From positions 253,001 through 317,000 of the forward strand of contig OX419762.1 of assembly GCA_948567375.1 (NCBI GenBank): a stretch of 64,000 nt of DNA, in the 5' to 3' direction. Origin of the DNA: Lunularia cruciata (Eukaryota; Streptophyta; Marchantiopsida; Lunulariales; Lunulariaceae). Position 1 is the first letter of the stretch. Each line of letters begins with the position of its first letter. The translations under genes and the position numbers were made by a program. The notes under the pieces are model-generated. The model ran no database searches. It worked only from the letters and a program-made list of their open reading frames with translations, and was not told the origin of the DNA. Below are positions 23,024 to 35,452 of this stretch, one piece after another.

Positions 23024-23315
23024 GGTAAAGACCGAGATCAAGGAGAGAAATAACAAAATGGAAGATCACATTGGTACACTTGAATGAGGAAAAATCTGAA
23101 TGCCTAGCATGAGCTTGGGCTTTGGTATTTATAGTAAGCATACAAGGCTCTTTAGAAACATCTTCCTAGAAGTCACCATTTTGCATGCATGTTATCCAAC
23201 ACTTGGAAGGTACCAAGTAGCTTACTAGATAGTTCTAGAATATTCTAGACTAATTTGGCTTATTTCATATTTCATTACTCTTGACTAACTCATTAGTAAA
23301 CTTCATATTGTTATA
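23024..23315 (-). repeat. Solo LTR of Gypsy family C, inverted, internally deleted
   Basis: The reverse complement aligns to the LTRs of C1: AACAATATGAAGTTTACTAA start, the CCAAATTAG(T/C)CTAGAATATT block, TATAAATACCAAAGCCCAAG and a CGGTCTTTAC end. About 130 bp of the palindrome-rich middle is missing. It stands head-to-head with the 5-prime LTR of C1, separated by 12 bp. Flanks ATCCTT and ATCTTA may be its worn target duplication within A1. Confidence 0.75.
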
Positions 23316-23327
23316 ATCTTACTATAA

Positions 23328-23755
23328 TATAACAATTTGGAGTTTACCAACTAGTTAGTCAAGGCTAACAAAGTGGAAAATAGGCCAAATTAGCCTAGAA
23401 TATTTTAGAAGTATCTAGATAACTACTTGGTATTTTCCAAGTATTGGGTAATATGCATGCCAAGTGGTAAATTCTAGGAAGAAACTTCTTAGGAAGCTTC
23501 TCAAATAGCTTAGGTTGCACACCAAGTAGACAACTTCTAAGAGGACGCTTCTTGAGAAGCTTCGCAATTACCTTGGCTTGCACTCCAAGAAGGTGGCTTT
23601 AGGAAGCTTCTCAAGAGCCTTGTATGTTCCTTATAAGTACCAAAGCCCAAGTTCATGCTAGGCATTCAAATTTTCCCTCATTCAAGTATCTCAATGTGAT
23701 CTTTCACTTTGATCTTCTATTCTCTTATATCTCTCTTTGGTCTTAGTCTTTAACA
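23328..23755 (+). repeat. 5-prime LTR of C1
   Basis: 428 bp, start TATAACAATTTGG (TG decayed to TA) and end CTTTAACA. Internally it holds repeated GAAGCTTCT/AGAAGCTTC words and a TATA-like TATAAGTACC about 120 bp before the end. It matches the LTRs at 28473 and 59530. Confidence 0.85.
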
Positions 23756-23979
23756 TTGGTTTCAAAGTAGGAATGAGATGGATGGAATTTATGGACTACC
23801 ATATCCATTCCTGCCAAACCATTAGGATTTTTATGTCCATGTTCTACCCAAACATCATTTCACTTAATTCATCATCACATGTTTAGGCAAGATATTTTGA
23901 ATGCAATCTCTTTGTCCAATGAACCCTTGGTACTTCCAATTGAAACTTATATAAAATGATGGATGTGTTGTATCTATAT

Positions 23980-24990
23980 GTTAAATTAGATCAACTATAG
24001 GTTGTTTGATAGAGAAGTAGTTGTGGCAACAATACTCAAGGTTATCATTGCCATGCAACAGCAAATCAAACACATTATTCAATTGTTGGAAGAACAAGAT
24101 CATCAACAACAAGAGCATGTAGAGAGAGAGTCATTTTGAGAAAGGGAAGAGCAAATCTAATTTCCAAAGCCCAAGTTATTTGAAGGTAGGAATTTCTTTA
24201 GTGTAGTGGAGAATTTTGTTTTTGATTATAAATATTATTTTGAAGCTACAAATCTTCAAGATGAATAATAACAGATTCTTTTGGCTTCTAGCCAATTGGA
24301 TAGAGTGGCAAAACTATGGTGGTGGTTCTAAGTGGAACAAGCTAAATGGGAATTTGTTACACCAATCTTAACATGGGAGGATTCAAGAGTGCAATAATTG
24401 GACGATTCAAAGTGATAAATGTCACACAAGCCGTACAAGATAAGTTGACCAAGTTGAAGTAGATTGGTTCTGTTAGAAGCTATATCACACAGTTCAAGAA
24501 CATCAATATGCAAATTCCAAATAATTGGATGGTGAAGATTTGGATCAATTTGTGAGGGGCTTGAAGTCACAAACCAAATTGGAATTGATTATACAAGAGC
24601 CAAAACACTTGGAAGAAGCAATCTAGTTGGCTTAATGTTTTGACTCTTTGGTTATAACAACTTGGTCTTGACCTCAACCTTCACAAAATCTACCAACACA
24701 TTACATACAAGTAGAAGAGAAAGCACCAATGCAGATTGATGCCATCCAACAAAGACCTCTTGGTATAGCAAATCAAGATAGATTGCAAAATCAAATGGTG
24801 GAATCAAAATGGTGGTTTCTTTTGTTATTGCCAAATTAGACATTGCATTACTGAATGTCCACTCCAAAATAGGCAAGCTCAACAAATTGCCCAAATGGAG
24901 TTTGTGGAATGGATTGATTAAGGATATGAGGAATCCCAACATGAGATTTTGACCCGCCTATTGAGAACTTGATTAGTTCCAACTAATCAA
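23980..24990 (+). pseudogene. Gag relic of C1
   Basis: Aligned with the better-preserved gag of C2 (60213-61074): AAGCCCAAGTTATTTGAAGG, CAAATCTTCAAGATGAATAA, GGTTCTGTTAGAAGCTATAT and CCAACAAAGACCTCTTGG have direct counterparts there. The CCHC knuckle region lies at about 24820-24860 and is degenerate. The start codon has become GTG in context (about 24025). Multiple stops. Confidence 0.75.
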
Positions 24991-24999
24991 GTTAAGGCT

Positions 25000-26860
25000 C
25001 AACCAGTGCAAGTTTGCTTCACTTGCAAGGTATGATATCTCATTGGGATTTTGGATGATTTTGGATGATTTTGGAAGTTAAGAGAATTGCATGTCTATGC
25101 AATTTGCAAGGAAATTAAGTATTACTATCAAGCAAATAATTGGTAGTAGATTTATAATGAGGGATAGTAAGAAAGGTTTTGCATTTTGTATCTCACACCT
25201 CTTACATTCAAGATTGGGAAGGAGTATTTGGAGTGGATAAGGTTTGTTGTACCCTAAATTCTAGGTCTACTTTGGCTTGAACATCATAAGGAATAATTTG
25301 ATTGGAACTGATAAAAAATTCAAGTACAATACCAAGGTAAGAATTTCTAACTAGGTTGTGTGGCACCTTTGAGGAAGACACCTAAGAATAGTCAATCCCA
25401 AGATGGGAATTTCATCAAGAAAGTAACCATAGAGTAAGCTTTGAAAGAAGATAAGTCCCAAGATGGGATGTTTGTCAATAAAGCATCCAAAGAGCAAGCT
25501 TTGGAGGAAGATAAGTCTTTTTTGCGATGTAGATCAAGCCAATTGTGCAGGGTAGATTTGAGGAGGACCAAAAGCCTCATCAAGCAATTGTTGATCAAAT
25601 AATCTAGGATTTTTAAGATGTGTTTTTGGATGATCTACTTAAGGGATTACCTTCTGACCATGGTATGCACTTCAAGATTGAGTTATTGCAAAGAAGTATT
25701 CCAATGACTAGACCAATCTATCAACTCTCACCAAAGAAGCTGGATGACTTTCAAACAACACTAATAGAGTTGTTGGAGAAGGATTTCATATGAAATAATA
25801 CATCTTCTTGGGAGCACTAACATTGTTTGTTCTAAAGAAAGATAGAGGACTTCCCTTTTATATTGATTATTGTGGCCTAACAAACAAACAATAAAGAATG
25901 CATATCCCTTGCCTTCAATTGATTGCTTGCTTGATCAATTGATTGGCGCACTTTACTTCTCCAAGTTGGATCTCTAAAGCGGCTATTGGAAAATTCCCAT
26001 TGACAAAGAAGATGTGCAAAAGATTACCTTTTACACAAGGTATAGGCATTTTGAGTGGAGAGTTCTATCTTTGGGCTCACTAATGCTCCATCAATTTCAT
26101 TAATAAGATGCATTAGGTTTTGGATGGGTTATTGGATTAGTACATGGTGGTGTTCTTGGAAGATTTTTTAATCTATAGTAAGGTAAAGGTAGAACACACA
26201 AATCATGTGCAAGAAGTCCTAAGACAACTCATAAGTGGGAGTTTTTACTACTAGAAGTTAAAGTATGCTTTTTGGCAAAAGGAAGTTATTCCTTGGATCA
26301 CAAGATCTCATCAGAGAGGATCAAGATGGAAGAGGAGAAAATCAAGGCCATTACTAGTTGGCCTAATCCAAAGGATTCTATAAAAGTACATGCATTTAAT
26401 GGATTGGTAAGTTTTTACCAATTGTTCATCCACTATTATACTCATGTGGCCACACCATTGACGGACCACTTGAAGAAGAACTTGACCTTTCAATGGACCA
26501 CCAAGGATGAAGAAGCAATCCAAAAGTTGAAACATATGGTGTCTTCAAGACTCATTCTTTAACCGTATGACACTCAACTACCTTGTGTAGTTCATTTTGA
26601 TGCTTCTAATTTTACAATTGGAGTAATGCCGTAGCAAGAATTCCCAAATGGGTAACATCCCATCGCCTTTGTGTCTTGCCAACCAAATACCACCGAAAGG
26701 AATTACTCTACTCAAGTTCAAGAACAACTAGCAATGGTATGCACCACCAAGGTATGGAAGCACTATCTCTTGGGGAAACAAGTGATTATGCAAATAGATC
26801 ATAAACCCTTGATGCAAACATTACATTTGGAACACATGAAGAGTCAGCATCATCAATAAG
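25000..26860 (+). pseudogene. Protease, reverse transcriptase and RNase H relic of C1
   Basis: About 25690-25790 gives TRPIYQLSPKKLDDFQTTLI and EKDFI, the conserved run-in to Gypsy RT. 26272-26562 encodes the RT thumb/connection (ITSWPNPKDSIKVHAFNGLV, FYQLFIHYYT, then WTTKDEEAIQKLK). About 26590-26860 is RNase H (VHFDASNFTIGVMP with the first catalytic Asp, ERNYSTQVQEQLAMV with the Glu, QIDHKPLMQTLH). Stops and shifts are frequent, many of them explicable as CAA/CAG to TAA/TAG. Confidence 0.8.
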
Positions 26861-27059
26861 AGGAGCAACTACAATTTTTTGACAACAAACTTGGTCGGTT
26901 CCATGTCATCTTGGATGCCCTATCATGACTAATTGATTTGAAGTCTCTTCCTCTCATCACAGTGGCAATTACGATGGTGTTATTCGACTCCAAAGTCCAA
27001 AATGAGTTTAGGATAGCTTTACAACAAGATCCTTTCTTTTAGAAGATACAAGGTCATCT

Positions 27060-28440
27060 TACAACATGCAATAAGGAGTAAACACCTTCTCCTTCAAGGA
27101 AGGCCTTCTATATTGTGAGAATTAGATCTATGTTCAAACTAAGAGTGATTTCCAACTTGTGCATCTTCAAGAGGTCCATGATTTACCAGTCATTGGTCAC
27201 ATGGATGTAGACAAGACCTTGGGTACCCTCTTATGCCAATGGTGGTGGCCCAACATGGCACAAGATGTTTGAGAGTTTGTCTGATTTTGTGAGAGCTGCC
27301 AATGCAACAAGGCCAACAACTAAAAGCCAAGTGGACTCCTTCAACCACTCTCCATTCCATTTGCTTCATGGGAACACGTGAGCTTGTGAACACATCACAT
27401 CCTTGCCCTAGACAAAGCAAGATCACACAACAATCATGGTGTTTGTGGATAAGCTTAGTAAGCAAATCCATTTGGCACCAACCTTTGATATTGTGGATGC
27501 TCCAACATTGGTATAGATCTATTTTGATATTGTCTTCAAGCATCATGGGATACCTTGTATGCTCATCTCCAATTGTGATCCTTGATTAATTGGAAAGTTT
27601 TGGCAAGTACTCTTTCAAATACTCAATACCAAGCTTACTTTGTCTATGGCCTATCATCCTCAAACTGATGGACAAACCAAACATGCAAATTGCACCTTGG
27701 AAGATATATTTCATGCCTTTGTCAATATTCACCATACAAATTGGAATGAATATCTTATACCCATTAAGTTTTCATATAATAATTCCAAATAGGCAAGCAC
27801 CAAATTCTCTTCTTTCTTCCTTAATTTTGGCCAAGACCCACTTGTTCTAGATTCCTTTCTTTATCCTCCTCTATCTCATGTCTCTCATACTTCCACCTTC
27901 TTCACTACCATATCTCAACCTCTCCAACAAGCCAAATCTCATCTCCTTATTGCTTAGAATCATCAAAAACAATATGCGAACCACCATCATTGTGATCTCA
28001 CCTTTCAAATTGATGATAAGGTCATGCTCTCCTCTAGTAACCTACCCCTATTTGATACCCAAGGCCATAAACTTGCTCTTAATTGGATAGGACCCTTTGA
28101 TGTCACCCAAATCATTTTCCTTATTGCTTATCAACTTTCCTTGCCTTGTCATATTAGCATCCATTGGGTCTTTCATGTTTCTAAGTTGAAACCCTTTGTT
28201 TCTAATTTATTCTTTGTTCTTTGGTGTCCAACCTCCTCCTCTTCCTCTTGTCTCTATCAATGATTATGAGGAGTATGAAGTTTATTGTATCCTTGTGTGT
28301 TACCATATTCAAAGAAGCCACCAACAACATATCAAGTACAAAAGTCCTTGGGTATACTCTTCATGATACCACTTTGGAGCCTCTTTCTCATCTCCAAAAT
28401 GCAAAAATGGCCATCCAAGAGTTTGAAGCTTCAATGGTGA
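27060..28440 (+). pseudogene. Integrase and chromodomain relic of C1
   Basis: Fragments in shifting frames: a zinc-binding-like block near 27180-27330, DDE core remnants at 27430-27700, then GPFDVTQIIFLIAYQLSLPC and HWVFHVSKLKPFVSN at about 28090-28210, the C-terminal integrase segment of chromoviruses. 28330-28420 reads TTLEPLSHLQNAKMAIQEFE, the end of a chromodomain (W-E-P-L with Trp lost). Not functional. Confidence 0.75.
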
Positions 28441-28472
28441 CGAGGAAATCACCAACTAGCAATGGGAGAATA

Positions 28473-28894
28473 TATAACAATATGGAGTTTACTGACAAGT
28501 TAGCCAAGGCTCACAAAGTGGCAAATAGCCCAAATTAGCTAAATATTCTAAAAGTATCTAGGAGCTACTTGACACCTTACAAGTATTGGGTAATGAGCAT
28601 GCCAAGTGGTAACTTTTAGGAAAAAGTTTTTTGGGAAGCTTCTCGACTAGCATGTCTTGCATGCCAAGTAAACGGCTTCTGGAAGGAAGCTTCTTGAGAA
28701 GCTTCATGTTAACTAGGCTTGTATTCCAAGAAGGCGGCTTTAAGAAGCTTCTCAAGAGCATTGCATGCTCTCTATAAATACCAATGCCCAAGCTCATGCT
28801 AGTGATTTGGAGTTTCACTCATCAAGTGTTTAAATGTGATCTTTCACTTTATCTTCCATTCTCCTATTTTTCTCCTTGGTTTGATTCTTTTACA
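28473..28894 (+). repeat. 3-prime LTR of C1
   Basis: 422 bp, start TATAACAATATGGAGTTTAC and end GATTCTTTTACA. A short purine run AATGGGAGAA precedes it. It holds GAAGCTTC palindromes, TCTATAAATACC as the probable TATA box near 28771-28782, and is followed at once by resumed A1 RT sequence. Confidence 0.88.
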
Positions 28895-29416
28895 TATAGA
28901 CAAAGATATCATCCAAGAAAATGATAACAGATTTATCCAAGTATGGGCAAAATATATCATTCATCAAATTCATAAAAGTAGCCGGTATGTTGGTGACACC
29001 AAACTGCATCACCAACTACTCAAAGTAACCATACCTTGTTTGAAAGACAATTTTATGTATGTTTTCCTCTAAAATCTTGATTTGGTTGTAACTTCTCCAT
29101 AGATCAAGTTTGGTGAAGTGCTTTGCCCCATTGAGTTGATCGAAGAGGTCATCCATGCAAGGTAATGGGTATTTGTTTTTCACTACTTGTTGATTTAGTC
29201 CTTGATAGTCAATGCACATGCAGATTGTTTTGTATTTCTTCTTCAAAAACAAGATAAGAACCCCATATGATGATACATTGGTTTGGATAAACCCTTTTTA
29301 CAACATATCTTTGATTTGAGCCATATACCTCTCCAACTCATAAGGTGATAGTAGATATGGAGCCTTACACGGAAGTATCCTGATTTTATGATCTACTCTC
29401 CTTTTTGGTGGTTATT
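28895..29416 (-). pseudogene. Reverse transcriptase core relic of Gypsy A1
   Basis: Minus-strand text: MCIDYQGLNQQVVKNKYPLP, DDLFDQLNGAKHFTKLDLWR, YNQIKILEENIHKIVFQTRY, then [18 protein letters not shown] and [13 protein letters not shown]. The first catalytic Asp and the FLDD pair are retained. The homology continues in A2 from 63995 ([19 protein letters not shown]). It is interrupted at 29417 by element D. Confidence 0.88.
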
Positions 29417-29439
29417 TGTGGTACCCACATTTTTTGTTT

Positions 29440-30079
29440 TGTTAAAGTTTGAAGAAGTGCATTGGTAAAGCCAAAGGAGTGCTAAAAAAGGAAGAAAAAA
29501 TTATGTGTTTGGCATAACCCAAAGTTGACCTTGGGTCAAGTCCAAAGGACCCAAGGTGGACAAGATAAAATACAAAGACAAGGACTTCATATTGGGTAGC
29601 TCCACCTGACCTGAAGACCATATAACAAACTTCTTTGGGTTCCACCAATCAAGAAAGTACACGGGAAGAAAGTGACTACCTCGAGACCAAGATGTTCTTG
29701 AAAGTCATAGGAAAAACAACTTCACATAATTGATGAGTGACGCAGAGCAGCCATTGAAAAATGACCGATTAGTGAAAGACTATACAATTGAGATTTCCGC
29801 AAGGAAGCACTGTATGTCTAGACGCTATCCTGTTGCTATTTAGAGTAGACTCAAAGGAATACAAATTTTGAATACTTAAGAAGAGTAGGTTAGAATCTCA
29901 TGTACAATCTTTCACAAGAAGAGAGTGATGAACACACAACGGCACCAAAAGTGAGTAAGCAGAGTGTCATGAGGGATTTTGCAATGTGTAGATTAGACAT
30001 ATTGGCAAGGATTGAGGTCTTATTGAGACTTTGCATCACCTTCCTAGTCTGGAACTAGAATTTTAGCTTTCTAGGTTTC
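29440..30079 (+). other. 5-prime non-coding region of element D
   Basis: No protein domain seen. It contains an imperfect inverted segment, GGACCCAAGG with CCTTGGGTC, around 29529-29559. It may be leader or LTR. Confidence 0.3.
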
Positions 30080-32356
30080 ATGGCAGAGATTGTCATGAGT
30101 GATTGCAAGGATGAGCCAAAGCATGAAGGAGAGAAAGGAAATCCGGCTCAATGGACTGAGTCGGATTGGAGATTAGTCCTAGGTAGAGAAGCAAGAGAGG
30201 TAGGGAGTACCACCTTCTATTGGAAGTGTGATGCGTTGGAAGAAACTGCAAAGGTTAGGAATTCCTTTAATCAACCACACACAAAGAATGGGTATAGGGT
30301 GGATAGTTATAGACACCTAATGCAAAGAGAGATCATGAGCACGATGATGGAAATGTTCAAGCCAGAGTGAACCACCTATATCATGATGCAGTAGGTAGTC
30401 TTCTTTCATCAGATGTTTGCAAGAGAAGTGGTGGATTGGGCAAAGTGTCTACCAGCGGGTGAGGCAGATGATTACAAGATGGAGAATAGATATACCACTA
30501 CATTACTTTGTACCTTTTGCAACTCATTTTTTCTTTGGTCTGAATCTGCTGACTTTGGAGGAGAGAAGTAGAATGGGGTCTCACTTTCATCCAGGTTGCA
30601 TAAAGAGGCAAATGCGGATGAACAATATTACATGGAGAAGGAGATGAATTATTCAAGAAGGAGATGGGTATTACAAGAAGAGTGGAAGGGAGATGATAGT
30701 AGTAGTTGACATCTCCAAGCCAAGAAAGAGAGATAGACCCAAAGGACAAATTGCATTAGTACAGATGCAAAAGATGTAAAAGCCTAATCTAAAGTCAATG
30801 TTGGTGAAAGTGAAGGAAATGACTCCAGAGGAGGAGGAATTAGAAGAAGAAACCAAGTTGAAGGGAGAAGCCTTGGGAGTAAAAGAAGAGTTCACACTAT
30901 GAAGTGAGGAATCAAGCAACGGTAGTGAAGGAGAAATTGAAGTCCAACAACAAGAGGAAGAGTCGTGGGGGTAGAGAAGACAAGTCTGGAGGTGTCCACA
31001 ATCAAGCAAGGCATGAGAAGGAATAAAAAGGTGTCTTGGTGTGTCAAGAGATGCCAAGGGGAAGAGAAGTGCCCAAGTACTTGCCGTCGAACCAAGTAAG
31101 GTTACCATTGAGTCAAATGAGAGCTTAGATGAAGAAATGTTGAAGATATGAAGATCACATCTTTGGGGTAAGGTGCCAGTGGAGGAGTTACTTGCAGAGG
31201 GCAAAGATGGCAGAGCTTACAATAGGTAATAGGATGGAGTGGAGTATCTTTCAAAGGTAGTATGTCCCTTATTGGTGTTTCTATAGTGGAAGAAGGTGGA
31301 GATGGCGAGTGCTAACCTGGATGTGGAGGATGAATTAGCAGTGGTAATGAAGTGGAGTGCGGAGACCTCGCTATTGAGAAGTAAGCTAACGTAAGTAAAA
31401 ATGGAAGCCAAAGAACTTTGGGTGGAGGAAATTCTTTGGGGTAAGAACTCAAAAGCGATGAGGGAGGATTTGGTGAAGTGTAGGGAGGAAGTAAAGGAGA
31501 AGATGACGTTGGTCTAAGTGCTAAAGAGTGAAATTGCTGATGCACAAGTGGAGATGATACATTCAAAGACAAGTGTACTAGTGATGGATCAGGAGCTAGA
31601 GAGTTTAAGGAAGAAAGTGGCCAATAAAGACCAAGCCTTGCAGCAGGAGTTAACATAGCATAGTTGGGAGGAAGAATGATTGCATGTTGATTGTTGAGAG
31701 TAGCAGAAGATCAACTTGTGTTGAATCAACAAGAGAAGGAAGCAATGAAGGCTGAATTTGAGGATGAGTTCATGATATATTGCAATGAGTTGGAGGAAGA
31801 AAGAAAGAAAGAGAAAGTAGAGCTGATTGTGGAATTGGATGTAGTGGGAGCAATGGTAGACGAGATGAAGGTGTTGCTTAATACTGAAGTTAAAAGGAAG
31901 TTGGAAGAAGCCAGACTACACAAGTTGAAGTTGTTGGTGCAGGAGACAAGGAAGAGGAAGGCAAAGGACACAAAGTTGAACAATCTGTTGATTTGTCTAT
32001 GAGATCATGTAAACAAGAAGATGTTAGAGGTAGGAGACAATGTCTGTCTTAGATTAGATCTTGTTAGGACAGACTTGGATAGACTTCGTAGTGAGGTAAA
32101 GTTAGGAAGGAAGTCTAAAGTAGTAGAAATAGGAGTGCAAGTGTCTTTGGGTCAATTACTAAAGACATTAGAGAAGAGTGGGTTAGGAGATAAAGAGTTA
32201 GATAAGTTACCTACCAATCCAATTGTAGTTTGTAGTGAAGAAATAATAGAAATAGAAGAATTAGGAGCAGGATTAGGTAGACCCAAAGAAGGAGAAATAC
32301 TTGAAGGAATATTGGGTTCAAAAGCCAAAGTCGAGGTTGACATTGGATCGGATTAG
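30080..32356 (+). pseudogene. Unknown coiled-coil protein of element D (broken ORF, about 750 codons)
   Basis: From ATG 30080 one frame reads on through about six isolated stops to about 30780, most explicable as CGA/CAG/CAA transitions. It then shifts frame once and runs as a charged, Glu/Lys-rich sequence. Segments: an N-terminal globular part with WTESDWRLVLGREA, YRHLMQREIMSTMMEMFK, VVFFHQMFAREVVDWAKC and RYTTTLLCTFCNSFF; an acidic middle (MTPEEEELEEETKLKGEA); and C-terminal heptad-like coiled coils (31691-32002, 32021-32356; for example EFMIYCNELEEERKKEK). I recognise no family: no RT, integrase, protease or zinc knuckle. The ORF spans most of the element, so it is probably the element's own gene or a captured host gene. 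Confidence 0.6.
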
Positions 32357-33117
32357 TAATAGATTTGAGGTTTGAAGAGGTAGATATGAAGAGGTGCATT
32401 GTCATTTTAGATCTGCAAGTTGGTAAAGTTGTTGTAGAATGGTATTTTTGTTAGTAATTGTCAATTGCTCTACTATTTAAAGGAGGCATTTGAAGTGTGT
32501 TGTTGTTCAATGTTCATGAATCTTGAGAATAGATGAAGCAAAGTGATGATTTTAATGTTTGTCGCTTGAGCTTAATTCTGAGTATAGACTATGTGATTGT
32601 GTTTGTGAGTGTGTGGAGGATTTTGAAGTGCAAGTCTTTGTGTTGGTTGGATGTTGGATTTTGCAGCCTTGATCTTTATTCTATGTCTTTGATCTTGAGT
32701 GTAATGCAATCAAAGCAATGCCTTGATAGATCTGAGAGGAATTGTAGTGTTGGTAGTATTCTACATTTGTAGAGCATCATTGAGTTGATGTGAAGCAATT
32801 TTGATTGAGGAAGTTGTGCCTTTAGTGGAGGGGTGGAACACAATTTTGAAGCAAAGTCATTTTATAGCTATTTTTGGGAAGGATTGAATCATTACAATTA
32901 AGATTATTTTGGACATATTTGAAGTATTGTGATTTATGAGTGACAATTTGTTGTGACAAGAATGTGAATCAATGCTTGTTACTCTCTTATGGTTTAGTTT
33001 CTACCATAGAGATTAAAGAAGAACTCAAGAAGAATTGTTTGTTACTATTTGACTTTGTATTTGAACATTTCTAAATTATATGTCTAAGGACTAAAGTTTA
33101 CTTACTTGATTACCACA

Positions 33118-35452
33118 AAAGTGATATTTACTGGGTTGTCACATCATCTTAAGGGTAAATCATCCGGAAAGACATCTTGAAACTCATTGACCACATCTTT
33201 CAATTTCACAAGAATTTATCCATTGAGTTGTGCACTTTGGACTTCTTGTGTTAGATCCATGAAATATCTATCTATCTTATTGATAGATGTTGTCCCTATG
33301 ATATAAAGAGGCAATTCTTTCCTTTATGATCTTTCTTTAACCCCAAAGATCTTCCATTGTCTAGTTCTCATTACTTTCTTTCTCCAATTGATCATGGAGT
33401 TGTAATGCTCCATCCAAGATATGCCTAAGATTGCATCATAACAAGCTAGCCATATCATTCACCTCTCAATTGTTTCTTTATACTATCATTTAGAAAGTAC
33501 TACCTTTCTAGGTAACAACTCAATCCTCTTGTATGTTCTTTAGGTAATTCTACTTCATCATTCTCATCTTTGTTTAGTTCCATTCCCAACCTTATTGCAA
33601 CAAAGCAAGAAATTATTTTTTATTACTCTACTGTCTATTAATCCTCTTACTTGACTCCATTAATGACAATCAATTGTATGTTTGTCATTGTCCACCTTTT
33701 TATACTTGTCCTCTTCCTTCCTCCACTTTTACTCTTCTCCATCAAGCTAGTAAGGCTATGAGGTACATTTACTAGTGATTTTTATTTTTTGATGTGATTT
33801 TAACATCTTCCTCTTCAATTTGTCTCTCTATGTTGTTCAAAGGTTACATGTATAGAGGCCAAGGGCCTCTAGGAAGACAAACATGACAATTGATGGCTAT
33901 GAGTCTAACTCTGCCACAATTGTAACAACATTATTATTCTACTCAAGCCTCTTCTACTCATGGGACTCTATCTCTCCTTTCTTTGACTTGTCTCTATTCT
34001 CCTTGGAGCTATTGTGATCCTTAGTCTCTGAACTGAATGTTGCCCAATTCCATAAGAAATGGTCCACCAAAGTATGGTGTTTCAACCCAATAATGTAGAG
34101 TTGGGACTACCTCTTTACCTCCTCCTAGCGCCCTTGCTATTCCTTAAGCACAAGCCATGGCTTCACAACTAATGCAAGGATTTTATATCATTATCTCTTG
34201 GTAAAATTTCTCATTAACCCCAATTTGAAATTATCAAGAGCTTCTCATAGACTCATATCAATTATCACAACCTACAAATCAAGAAATGCCTCCACATACT
34301 CTTATATGATGTTCTTTTGCTTCAACCTCCATAATTGGGTTTGGGCCAATTGCATGGAATCCATGGAATGGAAATTCTTCAATAGTCCTTCTTGCATTGC
34401 CATGCAAGTGATCTCTCTTCCTTTTGCCATCATTGATTGTACCAAGCATCGTAGTATGTGAAGATTTTATTGGTGAAGTACCCACATGCAAACACACCTT
34501 TGGAATGGTCAATGATCTCACTTATGGATAGTTATATGTGTCAAATCATTTTTTAAATCCAGTTTTCCATTACTCCCATGGACCATCATCCCTTGTAAGG
34601 TTGGATGTTGCATATCTTATTCATCCATAGTAACAATGTGGCTTCATTGTTGATCAAGGATGATGTCATTTGCATAATTGAGTCTCCAAGTACTTTGGCC
34701 ATTGGTACTAGGTTCTAGGATAGTTCTCTTTCTTACATTGCTTGATCATTCCTAAGGTATGTACTTGACTTTGCAATGCCTCCATGGTCATCTTGATATC
34801 CCAAAACTTATTCAAAATGCCTTGCATTCCTTGCATTAAATCCTACAACTACGGCTCCATGATTCATACACATGGAAAACACTCAGTTGCTACTTCCTAC
34901 TTCAATAAAAGATAATATGATCATTTGGGAGGAGTCATGGACTATTGAACTACCATTAGGACCTCAAAGGTTATCACTTGTTGATAATATTCATCAGCAA
35001 AATTCTGGACTACAAAATCTCTAAATATCACTTTTGGTCTAACCACATAATGGATTTCTACTTACATGTTGAAAGGGAGAGAATTTAGTATGTTAAAATT
35101 CATTGCATCATAAGAAAATGTAGATTGTTAAATCCCACTCTCTTTCATATATCACCACATGTAGAATCAGCGGGTTTGGAGAATTTATCACTATGTCCAT
35201 GAACTCTACTCCAAAATGATAAATGAGATATACTCTCTCTTTCTCATGTTGTATGTATATAATATAGATTTGAAATGGATCCAAGAATCAAAATTGGGGT
35301 GTAGCAAATTTTCCTCTAGGCGCCTCTATCCTATCCTCTCTCTAACACACTCCGAGTTGATCAATTGCACTCTGCTTTCTTCCTTCAAAAGAACTCCCCT
35401 TAGTAGTCTATATTTCTCCAAGAGAGGTGATCCACTCTCTTGGATTAAAACA
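33118..35452 (-). pseudogene. Gag and protease relic of Gypsy A1
   Basis: Minus-strand text at about 34390-34200 reads MDSMQLAQTQLWRLKQKN, then EYVEAFLDL, then DMSL and EALDNFKLGLM, the gag capsid pattern. At 33929-33885 comes a zinc knuckle (CYNCGRVRLIAINCH) whose His ligand has become Leu. The protease should lie between here and 33118. Frames are broken throughout. Confidence 0.7.

Larger units (their letters stand above)
23328..28894 (+). mobile_element. Complete Gypsy chromovirus C1, nested in A1
   Basis: 5-prime LTR 23328-23755, primer site TTGGTTTCAAAGTA from 23756 (a worn initiator-Met TTGGTATCAGAGCA), gag about 24025-24930, protease/RT about 25000-26270, RT-RNase H 26272-26860, integrase about 27060-28000, chromodomain about 28260-28440, 3-prime LTR 28473-28894. 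Flanking bases TATAA (23323-23327) and TATAG (28895-28899) match at 4 of 5. The element is structurally whole but every frame has stops or shifts, so it cannot be autonomous. Confidence 0.88.
29417..33117 (+). mobile_element. Element D: 3.7-kb insertion with one long coiled-coil ORF and no polymerase
   Basis: It lies between A1 RT sequence and A1 protease/gag sequence. Its ends are TGTGGTACCC and TTACCACA, a 7-bp inverted TGTGGTA/TACCACA of the TG...CA style. I cannot align a long terminal repeat between the two ends, and flanking duplications are unclear (TTATT vs AAAGT; a shifted TATTT/TATTT pair is possible). 30080-32356 is a single decayed gene. The 3-prime 750 bp is non-coding and has TATTTAAAGGAGGC near 32474, TATA-like. 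It could be a non-autonomous LTR element that captured a gene, or a non-LTR insertion. Confidence 0.55.

Noticed and set aside
30671-31204. 177-codon minus frame rich in Ser and Leu
   Set aside because: It is antisense to the Glu/Lys-rich acidic region of the element D gene; Ser/Leu/Phe richness is the expected shadow.
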